Shown here one piece after another: positions 1 through 6,791 of a DNA stretch of 12,523 nucleotides; position 1 is the first letter of the stretch; the number at the start of each line of letters is the position of its first letter. The notes below the pieces were generated by a model. The model was not told the origin of the DNA. It saw only the letters and a list, made by a program, of their open reading frames with translations, and ran no database searches. The stretch is taken from the NCBI GenBank assembly GCA_947169755.1, contig CAMVQX010000034.1:1-12523 (forward strand), given 5' to 3'. A program made the position numbers and the translations under genes. Origin of the DNA: an uncultured bacterium (lineage in GTDB: Bacteria; Cyanobacteriota; Vampirovibrionia; Gastranaerophilales; Gastranaerophilaceae).

Positions 1-2
1 TT

Positions 3-659
3 TGGGGACTTTATGCCGGATATAACGGTTCTCACCAATCTTACAACGGTATAAGCATGTACCAAAACGGCGGAACTTTAGGCGTATTGGGTATGGCTTA
101 CAAAGGTAATTTCTTCCAAGGTTTGACAATTAATACGGGTGCAAACGGCGGAGAAGCTTCTACAAGATACGGAAACGAAGATTTTTCAATGTTAATGGCC
201 GGTATAGCATCTAAAACTGGTTATAATATTGAATTTAAAGAAGGAAAATATATAGTTCAACCAAGCTTGTTGTTATCATATTCTTTTGTAAATTCTTTTG
301 ATTATACAAATGCTGCTGGAATTCATATTTCTTCTGATCCTTTACATGCAATTCAGGTTGAACCGAATATCAAATTTATCGCCAATTTGAAAAACGGTTG
401 GCAGCCTTATGCAAATGTTGGTATGGTTTGGAATTTGATGGACAAAACTCACTACCATGCAAATGACGTATCGTTACCTGAATTAAGTGTAAAACCTTAT
501 GTAAAATATGGTGTAGGTGTTAGAAAATCTTGGGGCGAACGTTTTACAGGATTCTTCCAAACGTTTATAACAAACGGCGGACGAAACGGTGTCGGTTTGC
601 AGGTCGGTTTCAGATGGGCGCTTGGCGGCAAGAAATCCGTTTCAAAAGCTGATAAGTAA
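3..659 (+). CDS. Autotransporter-type outer-membrane beta-barrel domain protein, C-terminal part
   Basis: The reading frame is open to the left edge, so the gene starts upstream and only its last 218 residues are visible. The ATG at 57 is internal: the in-frame residues before it (WGLYAGYNGSHQSYNG) have the same character as what follows. The protein alternates short amphipathic strands rich in Gly, Tyr, Asn and aromatic residues (LGVLGMAYKG, YIVQPSLLLSYSF, VKPYVKYGVGVRKSW, GLQVGFRW). This is the pattern of the barrel domain of type V (AIDA-like) autotransporters, which anchors a surface passenger in the outer membrane. The passenger lies outside the window. Family barrels normally end on an aromatic residue of the last strand; here about 13 residues (ALGGKKSVSKADK) follow the terminal FRW. 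A strong hairpin terminator follows, so this is the last gene of its transcript. It could also be another 12-strand porin-like barrel, but a didermic outer-membrane location is well supported. Confidence 0.75.
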   Translation, partial: WGLYAGYNGSHQSYNGISMYQNGGTLGVLGMAYKGNFFQGLTINTGANGGEASTRYGNEDFSMLMAGIASKTGYNIEFKEGKYIVQPSLLLSYSFVNSFDYTNAAGIHISSDPLHAIQVEPNIKFIANLKNGWQPYANVGMVWNLMDKTHYHANDVSLPELSVKPYVKYGVGVRKSWGERFTGFFQTFITNGGRNGVGLQVGFRWALGGKKSVSKADK

Positions 660-667
660 TAATAAAT

Positions 668-704
668 AAAAATGCAAATAATAATTATGTTATTTGCATT
701 TTTT
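668..704 (+). terminator. Rho-independent terminator after the autotransporter gene
   Basis: Positions 668-681 and 690-703 form a perfect 14-bp inverted repeat (core ATGCAAATAA / TTATTTGCAT) with an 8-nt loop. The 3' arm runs into a T tract. It lies 9 bp after the autotransporter stop codon. The flanking A and T tracts make it potentially bidirectional, but there is no gene on the minus strand to its right that needs it. Confidence 0.85.
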
Positions 705-722
705 ATTAGGCTTAATATTGTA

Positions 723-751
723 TTGATTATGATAAGTGTTCGTCATAAAAT
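723..751 (+). promoter_or_regulatory. Sigma70-like promoter giving a probably leaderless GT39 mRNA
   Basis: A -35 hexamer TTGATT (723-728; 4 of 6 matches to TTGACA) is separated by exactly 17 bp from a -10 hexamer TAAAAT (746-751; 5 of 6). Only 7 nt separate the -10 from the ATG at 759, so transcription should start at or within 1-2 nt of the start codon. No Shine-Dalgarno sequence is present, which fits a leaderless transcript. This is inferred from spacing alone. Confidence 0.6.
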
Positions 752-758
752 CTAAACA

Positions 759-2249
759 ATGGATATGTTGAAGAGAAGAGTTTTTTATATATTTTTATTT
801 TTACATGCATTGTTGTGGACTTTAATTTCCACGCTTCGTAATGTAATGTCTATTGATTCAATGGAAGCTGTTACTTGGGGTCAGTTATTAAGTTTTGGAA
901 CTAATAAGCATCCTCCGCTTTCAGGTTGGCTTATGAGCGGGTTTTACAACCTTTTTGGACAACATGATATTGCGGCTTATATTTTAGGCCAATTATGTAT
1001 AATTACAGGATTTATATTTATATATAAACTTGCTAAAAATTTCATATCAGAAGAAAAGGCGTTTTGTTCGGTAATGATTTTGGAGGCTTGTCTTTATTAT
1101 ACATTTGATGTCTTTATAGATAATTTTAATTGTAATATATTATTTATGGCTCTTTGGCCAATGGTTATATATTATTTTTACAAATCTGTCAGAGAAAATA
1201 AAATTTTTGATTGGATATTGTTCGGTGTAACTTCCGGTTTTGCGTTTTTGGGAAAATATCAGATAGTATTTTTATTTTTTGGTATGCTTTTATATTTGAT
1301 TTTTGCTCAGCGTGAGCAATTTAGACAAAAAGGAATGTATTTAGCTATACTTGTTGGTTCATTAGTTATTGCACCGCATGTGATTTGGCTGTTTAAGACG
1401 GATTTCTTTTCATTTGCTTATATGATTGAAAGGACACAGGCTGAAACGAACAATTTGCCGATTATATTGGTTAAAATGAGTCATATATTTTATCCGATAA
1501 AATTTTTCTTAGGGCTTTTTTCATCGGTTTTGGCTTGTATCGGACTTTATTTATTAACAGCTTGGCAGGCTAAAAATATTAGTTTTAAACCTGAAAATAT
1601 TTCTAAAAATGATAAATTATTTTTGCTGTTTATATTTTTTACACCAATAATAGCGCAGGGAATGATGGGATTTTTTACCGGTAACAGAGTTCCTGCTATC
1701 TGGGGCTCTATTATGGTTTGTTTGACAGGTGTAATGTTATTTTACTTTATCCCAATCAAATTTAAGGAAAACAGTTTTAAATTTTTCACGATACTTTCTT
1801 ATACTGCAATGGGTGTATCGCTTTTGGTTGTGCTGATATTTTGGTTATTACAAACGAAATTTTTCATTTCATATCCTTATCAAACAATAATTCCCGAGAT
1901 TAATAAAGAATGGAGTACAGCGACCAATGGTGCACCGTTAAAGTACGTAGGCGGTGATATAGGTTATGTTTTTCAATTTGCATATTATAATGAACAAAAA
2001 CCTACTGTTATTTTGGATACTTTCGGACATACAAATCCTTGGATAGACCATAAAGATGTTTTAAATTCAGGAGCAATAATCATCAAAGAAAATAGCAAAG
2101 GCATTGATGACAGAGTCAAAGGATTTGTGGAACTGATGCCTGAGAATTACAAGGTAAGTCCTAAATTTTATTCAGCTGAAATTTGTAACAAAATTGGGAA
2201 ATGTAAAAATAAAGATTTTTATTATGTAATTGTTCCGCCTTTAAAATAA
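759..2249 (+). CDS. GT39/PMT-like polytopic membrane glycosyltransferase
   Basis: This 496-residue protein is probably an inner-membrane glycosyltransferase of the dolichyl-phosphate-mannose-protein mannosyltransferase/ArnT superfamily (PMT_2, GT39 clan). These enzymes move a sugar from a polyprenyl-phosphate carrier to an envelope acceptor on the outer face of the membrane. Seen directly: an N-terminal membrane helix (residues ~8-25), then a loop with acidic residues D33 and E36 (SIDSMEAVTW) and the KHPPLSGW motif at 50-57, which matches the family's catalytic acidic loop and HPP signature. About ten further hydrophobic segments follow to ~365, and a soluble C-terminal domain of ~125 residues. 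The acceptor and sugar cannot be read from the sequence. A second in-frame ATG lies two codons downstream (765), but the promoter geometry favours 759. Its stop overlaps the end of the convergent GT2 gene by 9 bp; the two may both modify a surface glycan, but they are not co-transcribed. Confidence 0.8.
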   Translation: MDMLKRRVFYIFLFLHALLWTLISTLRNVMSIDSMEAVTWGQLLSFGTNKHPPLSGWLMSGFYNLFGQHDIAAYILGQLCIITGFIFIYKLAKNFISEEKAFCSVMILEACLYYTFDVFIDNFNCNILFMALWPMVIYYFYKSVRENKIFDWILFGVTSGFAFLGKYQIVFLFFGMLLYLIFAQREQFRQKGMYLAILVGSLVIAPHVIWLFKTDFFSFAYMIERTQAETNNLPIILVKMSHIFYPIKFFLGLFSSVLACIGLYLLTAWQAKNISFKPENISKNDKLFLLFIFFTPIIAQGMMGFFTGNRVPAIWGSIMVCLTGVMLFYFIPIKFKENSFKFFTILSYTAMGVSLLVVLIFWLLQTKFFISYPYQTIIPEINKEWSTATNGAPLKYVGGDIGYVFQFAYYNEQKPTVILDTFGHTNPWIDHKDVLNSGAIIIKENSKGIDDRVKGFVELMPENYKVSPKFYSAEICNKIGKCKNKDFYYVIVPPLK

Positions 2250-3194
2250 AAATGTTTGTTTTAATTTTAAAATCCAATAACTATCATTAATTTTTGGATT
2301 AAAGTTTTTCCATTTGCTATTCGGATATTTTGTTTTTATGTGGTTTAAGAGTTTTGAATATTCCGTAAAATATTCTTCTTTCATATCGTCTTGAAATTTA
2401 GCCAGCCAAGATGTTGCCTTTGAAAAATATTTATCCACAAAAATATCTTTATATTCATCAATTTTACCAAGTTTTTCAAGTAGTTCTTCTATTGCATAAA
2501 ATACAAGTATAGGAGAAAAATTTTTTTTCTTCTTTGCAGCTGTAACTGCACCTTTGCGATTTTTTCTGTAACAGTACAAATTTTCAGGATATAGTGCAAT
2601 TCTTTCGGCTGTAATCATTGAATGGAAGAATGGCAATTGATCCTGTCCTGCTTTAATAAGCTGAAATTTAATATCATTTTTCTTTAAAAAATCTCTGCGA
2701 TAAAGTTTTGTCCAAGCAGTTGATGGAAATTTAAAAACATCAGATTTTATATCCTGAGCAGAAAAAACTTTGTTTAAATATTTTGTGGGGAGTTTATTTA
2801 CACTATAACCGCCATTTTGCCCTTTATTTTCGTAATAAGAAAGTCCGCCGAAAATAAGAATATCCGTTTGTAATTCGTCGGCTTTTTTAATCATTTTTTC
2901 AAGAGCATCTTTTTCTAACCAGTCATCGCCGTCGACAAAATATACATATTCTCCCTGAGCTATGTCAAGGGCTGCGTTTCTGGCAACTCCTGAACCTTCA
3001 TTTTTTTTATCAATTACAATAATTCTGTCATCTTTGTTTTTGAATTCTTGTAAAACGGATAATGAATTATCTTTAGAACCATCATTTACACATATAACTT
3101 CAAAATCCATAAAAGATTGTTTCAAAATACTGTCTAAACATTTTGATATGTATGGTTCTATATTGTATACAGGTATGATTATCGATAATTTCAT
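2241..3194 (-). CDS. GT2 family glycosyltransferase (GT-A fold)
   Basis: The 317-residue protein is a cytosolic, nucleotide-sugar-dependent glycosyltransferase of family 2, of the type used in polysaccharide, LPS or glycoprotein glycan assembly. The N-terminus MKLSIIIPVYN starts the Rossmann-like GT-A domain. VICVNDGSKD (residues 33-42, with D38) is the nucleotide-binding acidic motif, GSGVARNAAL (67-76) is the conserved loop after strand 4, and FVDGDDWL (86-93) carries the metal-binding DxD (D88-x-D90). The C-terminal ~200 residues are less conserved and include QDQLPFFHSM, the usual place of the catalytic base region in this family. There are no membrane helices and no signal peptide. The donor and acceptor are unknown. 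A T8 run at 2521-2528, encoding a Lys-rich stretch, is intact and in frame. The start codon directly follows a -10 element without an SD. Confidence 0.9.
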   Translation of the reverse strand: MKLSIIIPVYNIEPYISKCLDSILKQSFMDFEVICVNDGSKDNSLSVLQEFKNKDDRIIVIDKKNEGSGVARNAALDIAQGEYVYFVDGDDWLEKDALEKMIKKADELQTDILIFGGLSYYENKGQNGGYSVNKLPTKYLNKVFSAQDIKSDVFKFPSTAWTKLYRRDFLKKNDIKFQLIKAGQDQLPFFHSMITAERIALYPENLYCYRKNRKGAVTAAKKKKNFSPILVFYAIEELLEKLGKIDEYKDIFVDKYFSKATSWLAKFQDDMKEEYFTEYSKLLNHIKTKYPNSKWKNFNPKINDSYWILKLKQTFLF

Positions 3195-3200
3195 ATGCGT

Positions 3201-3209
3201 ATTATATCA
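3201..3209 (-). promoter_or_regulatory. Extended -10 element of the GT2 gene, predicted leaderless
   Basis: Read on the minus strand, this is TGATATAAT: a perfect TATAAT hexamer (3206-3201) with the TGn extension. It is followed by only 6 nt (ACGCAT) before the ATG whose A is at 3194. No Shine-Dalgarno sequence fits. There is no convincing -35 at 16-18 bp, consistent with an extended -10 promoter. The start of transcription should coincide closely with the start codon. Confidence 0.6.
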
Positions 3210-3313
3210 TATATTTTTTTATTAATCATTATGTTGACTTTTAAGAAATCATCATTAAATTATTACTACCTAATACAAACGGACGATTTTTTTATCTTTT
3301 GTTGAATTGAATA

Positions 3314-3319
3314 TATAAT
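3314..3319 (+). promoter_or_regulatory. -10 element of the flagellar rod operon
   Basis: A perfect TATAAT hexamer lies 31 bp upstream of the first rod-gene ATG, inside the 156-bp gap between the divergent GT2 gene and the flagellar operon. The -35 position is poor (TTTATC at 3291-3296 with 17-bp spacing). I see no sigma28 (TAAA...GCCGATAA) or sigma54 (GG-N10-GC) promoter, so expression by the housekeeping sigma factor, perhaps with an activator, is the simplest reading. Confidence 0.4.
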
Positions 3320-3350
3320 TATCCGACAGTATTAGAAAAAGAGGTAGTAA

Positions 3351-4046
3351 ATGAAAATAAACGGCGGAATTAGATACTGTGAAAAAGGCCTTACGGCGTC
3401 ATTGAGGGCAATGCACGTTCAAAGTGAAATTATCGGTATGTATAACGATAATATTACCGGCTTTGACAAAATCGGGTTCCAAAGAAAAGATCCGGTTGTT
3501 TCATCTTTTACTGAATATATAGGGGTTCACGGATTGTCGCAAACAATTGATGACAAAGTCGGTCGTTTGAATATGTCAGACAATCCATTAGATTTTGCGC
3601 TTGCAAACAAAGGTTACTTCCAAACCCAAAGTGCAGAGGGAGTAAAGCTTACACGTGACGGAAGATTTAAATTGGATAAAGAGGGGAATCTTTTAACACT
3701 TGAAAACGATCAGGTTTTATCAAATGCAGGTGTTCCGATAAAACTTCCTGTTGTACCTGAGCAAATAAAGGACGTTAGGGTAAATGCAAACGGTGTTATT
3801 TCTGTATTAAACAGAAAAACTCACAAATTTGAACAAGCGGGAACAATAGGTGTTGTTGATGCAAACGGAGTAGTCGTAATAGATCCGCAAGTAAAACAAG
3901 GTTACAACGAATATTCAAACGTATCACTCCAAAATGAATTTATTGGAATGATGCCCATAATCAGAAATTTTGAAGCGAACAGACAAATATTTATGATTCA
4001 AAATCAAAATCTTCAAAAAGTAATTTCGCAACTCGGACAAGCATAA
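3351..4046 (+). CDS. Flagellar basal-body rod protein, FlgF/FlgG family (divergent)
   Basis: This 231-residue protein belongs to the flagellar rod/hook axial protein family, secreted by the flagellar type III system and assembled in the periplasmic drive shaft. Family features seen: NPLDFALANKGYF (residues 78-90), LTRDGRFKLDKEGNLLT (100-116), and a C-terminal helix NEFIGMMPIIRNFEANRQIFMIQNQNLQKVISQ that matches the closing coiled-coil region (usual form MV..QRAFEAN...). The N-terminal helix is unusual: the ANNLANxxTxGFK motif is degenerate (MYNDNITGFDKIGFQR, ~30-45). As first of an F/G-type pair it is best guessed as FlgF, but the sequence does not decide. The start is fixed by an SD (GAGGT, 3341-3345) 5 nt upstream. 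It leads a four-gene operon with 13-bp spacing to the next gene. It contains one Cys (C10), uncommon in axial proteins. Confidence 0.85.
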   Translation: MKINGGIRYCEKGLTASLRAMHVQSEIIGMYNDNITGFDKIGFQRKDPVVSSFTEYIGVHGLSQTIDDKVGRLNMSDNPLDFALANKGYFQTQSAEGVKLTRDGRFKLDKEGNLLTLENDQVLSNAGVPIKLPVVPEQIKDVRVNANGVISVLNRKTHKFEQAGTIGVVDANGVVVIDPQVKQGYNEYSNVSLQNEFIGMMPIIRNFEANRQIFMIQNQNLQKVISQLGQA

Positions 4047-4059
4047 TGAGGTATAAACT

Positions 4060-4773
4060 ATGTACAGTATGCAAGGTATAGTAAGAAAAGGTGTAAATAA
4101 CGTAACAATTCAGTTTGAAAAACTCGGTTATGTTGCTAATAATTTGGCGAATATGAATACCAGAGGTTACAAATCAGTAAGCTTTGAGCAAATGCTCAAA
4201 GAGGATGGCTATCTTACAGGTTCTGTCCGAACAGATTATGCACCGGGTTCAATTCAGGTAACAAGCAATCCATATGATATTGCTATTAACGGTAACGGAT
4301 TTATTCCTGTTGTATCTCCGCAAGGTGAAGTCGCATACACACGTGATGGTGCTTTTAAACAAGGTAAAGATGGCTATCTTGTAACAAATGATGACTGGAT
4401 TGTCGGAGAAGGAATTAAAATTCCGGCAAATTGCTACAAATTTGAAATTAAGAAAAACGGTGAAGTTTATACATATGATGCAGCAAATACAAAACCAAAA
4501 AAAATAGGTACAATACCAATGGTTAGATTTGCATCACAGGAAAATCTTCAACCTATCGGTATGAATAAACTTGTTGCTACTGAAGAATCAGGTGAGGCGA
4601 AGCTCGTCAGAAATCACGACTGCTTCTGTCAAAATAATTTAGAAACCTCAAATACGAACGTATATGGATCTGTTTCAGATATGTTGAGACTAAACGCATC
4701 ATTAATTGCAAGTACGAGAATGATGAAGGTAGTTGATGATATGTATAACAAAGCAATAAATATTCGAGAATAG
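4060..4773 (+). CDS. Flagellar basal-body rod protein, FlgG/FlgF family
   Basis: A 237-residue rod protein, slightly shorter than typical FlgG (~260). The N-terminal helix carries the canonical motif YVANNLANMNTRGYKS (residues 24-39). It is followed by APGSIQVTSNPYDIAINGNGF (61-81), which is the FlgG-like QG.l..TgNplDlaI.GdGFF region, and AYTRDGAFKQGKDGYLVT (92-109). The C-terminal NNLETSNTNVYGSVSDMLRLNAS closely matches the LE.SNV....M...R...N segment that packs in the rod core. It most resembles FlgG (distal rod), but a paralogous pair makes a firm F versus G assignment unsafe. The SD (GAGG, 4048-4051) begins just after the preceding stop, suggesting translational coupling. An insertion before the LETSN segment carries C188 and C190 (CFC), and there is another Cys at 125; this is odd for a flagellar axial protein. 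Confidence 0.88.
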   Translation: MYSMQGIVRKGVNNVTIQFEKLGYVANNLANMNTRGYKSVSFEQMLKEDGYLTGSVRTDYAPGSIQVTSNPYDIAINGNGFIPVVSPQGEVAYTRDGAFKQGKDGYLVTNDDWIVGEGIKIPANCYKFEIKKNGEVYTYDAANTKPKKIGTIPMVRFASQENLQPIGMNKLVATEESGEAKLVRNHDCFCQNNLETSNTNVYGSVSDMLRLNASLIASTRMMKVVDDMYNKAINIRE

Positions 4774-4816
4774 CGGTATTAAACGAATTTAAGTGCATCA
4801 AAAAGAAAGGATTAAA

Positions 4817-5164
4817 ATGTTCACTCCTCTTGATAATATGGGTAAAGTTACATTGATGATGGATTTGATATCTCAAAGACAGAGAGCTTTGGGTGCAAAC
4901 CTTGCCAATATGGATACCCCGGGTTATGTAAGAAAAGATGTTAATTTTGGTGATTATTTAGGTTCAATGAATAGCCCTTTAGAAACTAAATTATCTGAAA
5001 AACTTGGACCTTCCGGCGTTATCGAAGATAGAGAATATGAGGAAATCGATCCTGCAAATGAATTGATGGAGCTCCAGCAAAATTCTCTCCTTTATACAAT
5101 GGCGACAAGAAGAATGTCAAATATAATTACACAAATGAAAACTGTAATAAATGTAGGTAAATAG
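4817..5164 (+). CDS. flgB: Flagellar basal-body rod protein FlgB
   Basis: A 115-residue proximal rod protein. The N-terminal helix motif GANLANMDTPGYVRKDVNF (residues 26-44) is the FlgB hallmark (aNiANa.TPgYk..d..F), and the C-terminal helix NELMELQQNSLLYTMATRR...MKTVI matches the family's m..n...y......l. closing helix. It is shorter than the ~135 residues of enterobacterial FlgB, with the variable middle reduced. I place the start at the ATG 4817 because AAAGG (4806-4810) lies 6 nt upstream. An in-frame GTG at 4793 would add eight polar residues (MHQKERIK) not expected in FlgB. It is third in the rod operon and next to flgC as in most flagellar clusters. Confidence 0.92.
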   Translation: MFTPLDNMGKVTLMMDLISQRQRALGANLANMDTPGYVRKDVNFGDYLGSMNSPLETKLSEKLGPSGVIEDREYEEIDPANELMELQQNSLLYTMATRRMSNIITQMKTVINVGK

Positions 5165-5183
5165 TAATAGAAAGGCGTAGATT

Positions 5184-5627
5184 ATGAGTATAATGGAATC
5201 AATGAATATCGGTTCAAATGCCCTGAAGGCGCACGGGCTCAGGCTTGATATTCACGCAAAAAACATTGCAAATGTAGATACGCCGAATTATATAAGACGT
5301 ATACCGATTTTGAATGCAACAGAGGATATTTCTTTTCATGGTCTTATGAACACGATGAAAGAAGATGTGTTTGGAGTTGGTACATTGCCGTATTTGCAGG
5401 GAGGGGTTGTGTTTAACGGATGTATTGAAGACCCGACAATGGGGGATAAAATATACCGTCCTGGGCATCCTGATGCTGATGCAAACGGATATATAAGAGC
5501 GTCAAATGTAAATCCTGCCGTTGATATGGCCGATGCTATTTTAGCGCAGCGTGCTTATGAAGCTAACTTGGCATTGATAAATATTACAAAAGCAATGGCT
5601 CAAAAAGCGGTAGAAATCGGCAGATAG
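5184..5627 (+). CDS. flgC: Flagellar basal-body rod protein FlgC
   Basis: A 147-residue proximal rod protein. It shows the N-terminal AKNIANVDTPNYIRR (residues 25-39), the FlgC-specific YRPGHPDADANGYIRASNVNP (91-111) and the closing helix DMADAILAQRAYEANLALINITKAM. The SD AAAGG (5171-5175) sits 8 nt before the ATG, and 19 bp separate it from flgB. In most flagellar operons fliE follows flgC; here the operon stops and the opposite-strand rqcP gene begins at the very next base, so fliE must be elsewhere. No terminator hairpin is visible between them. It contains one Cys (C80). Confidence 0.95.
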   Translation: MSIMESMNIGSNALKAHGLRLDIHAKNIANVDTPNYIRRIPILNATEDISFHGLMNTMKEDVFGVGTLPYLQGGVVFNGCIEDPTMGDKIYRPGHPDADANGYIRASNVNPAVDMADAILAQRAYEANLALINITKAMAQKAVEIGR

Positions 5628-5873
5628 TTATTCTAAAGTTTCGTATAGAGTTGGTGCTTCTTGAACACTTACATTATTTTCCGGAATTTTTAAGACTCTT
5701 ACTTTTACCGTTCTGTTTGTGTATTCAATTTTTATTTCATCGCCAATTTTTAGTTGTTTTGACGGTTTGGTACTATTCCCGTTAACATAGACTCTTCCCG
5801 TGTCTGAAACTTCGTTTGCAACGGTTCTTCGCTTTATTAATCTTGAAACTTTTAAAAATTTGTCTAATCTCAT
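5628..5873 (-). CDS. rqcP: RqcP-like S4-domain RNA-binding protein (ribosome quality control)
   Basis: An 81-residue protein with an S4 RNA-binding domain over residues ~1-60: MRLDKFLKVSRLIKRR at the start, then VANEVSDTGRVYVNG and the K..D.I.I strand. The opening is nearly the same as that of Bacillus YabO/RqcP as I remember it. RqcP binds the 50S subunit carrying a peptidyl-tRNA, stabilises the P-site tRNA and helps RqcH add C-terminal alanine tails to stalled nascent chains. HslR (Hsp15) is the related alternative, but it is longer and has a basic tail that is missing here. The stop codon abuts the flgC stop with no gap. The gene is divergent from the metallophosphoesterase across 52 bp. 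There is no SD upstream; a -10 lies 6 nt before the ATG. Confidence 0.88.
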   Translation of the reverse strand: MRLDKFLKVSRLIKRRTVANEVSDTGRVYVNGNSTKPSKQLKIGDEIKIEYTNRTVKVRVLKIPENNVSVQEAPTLYETLE

Positions 5874-5879
5874 ATGGAA

Positions 5880-5888
5880 ATTATACCA
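5880..5888 (-). promoter_or_regulatory. Extended -10 element of rqcP, predicted leaderless
   Basis: On the minus strand the sequence is TGGTATAAT followed by TTCCAT and then the ATG, so a perfect TATAAT with a TGn extension ends 6 nt before the start codon. There is no SD. No good -35 is seen at 17 bp (ATATCA). The arrangement is almost the same as that upstream of the GT2 gene. Confidence 0.6.
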
Positions 5889-5902
5889 TAATTCAAAATT
5901 TA

Positions 5903-5911
5903 TGATATAAT
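5903..5911 (+). promoter_or_regulatory. Extended -10 element of the metallophosphoesterase gene
   Basis: TGATATAAT (TGn plus a perfect TATAAT at 5906-5911) lies in the 52-bp divergent gap shared with rqcP. Predicted transcription starts near 5918, leaving a leader of only about 10 nt that consists mostly of the SD GAGGG (5920-5924). The rqcP -10 is about 15 bp away on the opposite strand, so RNA polymerase footprints at the two promoters would overlap. Confidence 0.5.
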
Positions 5912-5928
5912 CAGACTGTGAGGGAATG

Positions 5929-6738
5929 ATGAGAAATTTAATATTAGCTTTATTTACGGTTTTTATTTTGCAGAATACAGTTTATGCAGATATTATCAAA
6001 TTTGTTCAGGTTACAGATGCGCATTTTAAAACTCAAGATGAATATACAGGAGAAGTGCTCACAAAGGCTGTAAAAGATATTAATAAAGAAAGTGATGTTT
6101 CGTTTGTAGTATTTACGGGCGATAATATTGATTCTCCGCGTCCGGATTATGTCCCCCCATTTGTGAAAATAATAAATAAACTTCATGCCCCATATTATAT
6201 AGTTTTGGGAAATCATGATGTTTATAAGAATAACGGACTTTCAAAAAAACAATATTTAGAAATTGTTCATGAAAATAATCCGTTTTATTTTAGAATGAAA
6301 CCAAATTATGTATTCAAGAAAAAGGGATTTGTTTTCATTGTTGTTGATGGCGCAAAAGAGGTTATACCCGGTTCTATCGGTTATTATAAGGAAGATACAT
6401 TGAAATGGCTTGATAAACAGCTTACAAAATATAAACGCAATAAAGTAATTATCATTCAGCATTTCCCTGTTGTTTCAGCAAAAGAAATTTCTTCACACAG
6501 AGTTTATAATAAAGAGGATTATTTAAAACTTTTAGATAAACATGATAATGTTGTATCTGTGGTTGCTGGTCATTTGCACACAAATAGTGAAATTATGCGA
6601 AACGGGGTATATCATATTACATCTCCGACATTGCTTAGTGAAAAGCCTGTTTATAAGGTTATAAGTGTATCTGTAACTAAAGGCTTTTCGCCAATGGTCT
6701 ACACTGAGTTAAAAGAAGTAGATATGAAGCAAAAATAG
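5929..6738 (+). CDS. Exported calcineurin-like metallophosphoesterase
   Basis: The predicted product is a dinuclear-metal phosphoesterase of the calcineurin-like superfamily. Numbering from the upstream ATG at 5926, the metal and active-site motifs appear in order: D31-x-H33 (VTDAHF), GDN (65-67), GNHD (95-98), H179 (QHFP) and GHLH (215-218). All expected ligands are present, so it should be active. The best match in style is the CpdA/3',5'-cAMP phosphodiesterase or Icc-type group, but the substrate cannot be read. An N-terminal signal peptide (hydrophobic LILALFTVFIL, probable cleavage VYA|D) puts it outside the cytoplasm, which argues against a role on cytosolic cAMP. Two adjacent ATGs exist (5926, 5929); the SD GAGGG (5920-5924) leaves 4 nt to 5929 but only 1 nt to 5926, so I chose 5929. 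Length ~269 residues, full for the family. Confidence 0.85.
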   Translation: MRNLILALFTVFILQNTVYADIIKFVQVTDAHFKTQDEYTGEVLTKAVKDINKESDVSFVVFTGDNIDSPRPDYVPPFVKIINKLHAPYYIVLGNHDVYKNNGLSKKQYLEIVHENNPFYFRMKPNYVFKKKGFVFIVVDGAKEVIPGSIGYYKEDTLKWLDKQLTKYKRNKVIIIQHFPVVSAKEISSHRVYNKEDYLKLLDKHDNVVSVVAGHLHTNSEIMRNGVYHITSPTLLSEKPVYKVISVSVTKGFSPMVYTELKEVDMKQK

Positions 6739-6740
6739 GA

Positions 6741-6769
6741 TTGCTTTTTTCCGGTTATGATATTATAAT
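6741..6769 (+). promoter_or_regulatory. Probable promoter of the CNNM-clpP operon
   Basis: TTGCTT (6741-6746; 3 of 6) and a perfect TATAAT (6764-6769) are separated by 17 bp, immediately after the metallophosphoesterase stop. The expected start near 6776 gives a leader of about 16 nt containing the SD AAGGAA (6781-6786). Confidence 0.5.
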
Positions 6770-6791
6770 TGAACCTATATAAGGAAATTAA

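Noticed and set aside
2240..2271. AT-only inverted repeat TTTAAAAT...ATTTTAAA at the GT39/GT2 junction as a terminator
   Set aside because: Eight A-T pairs with a 16-nt loop would be too weak; likely chance in AT-rich DNA.
2515..2530. Possible frameshift at the A5/T8 homopolymer in the GT2 gene
   Set aside because: The frame is continuous through it and encodes a normal-length protein; the Lys run is acceptable.
2962..3225. Plus-strand open frame of 87 codons opposite the GT2 gene
   Set aside because: It is the complement of the conserved N-terminal GT-A domain, with no SD and no protein-like features; a shadow.
4793..4816. GTG start eight codons upstream for flgB
   Set aside because: The ATG at 4817 has AAAGG 6 nt upstream and gives the usual FlgB N-terminus; the GTG has no SD.
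4607..4876. Minus-strand open frame across the end of the second rod gene and flgB
   Set aside because: It covers two conserved genes on the other strand and spans their junction; no start signal.
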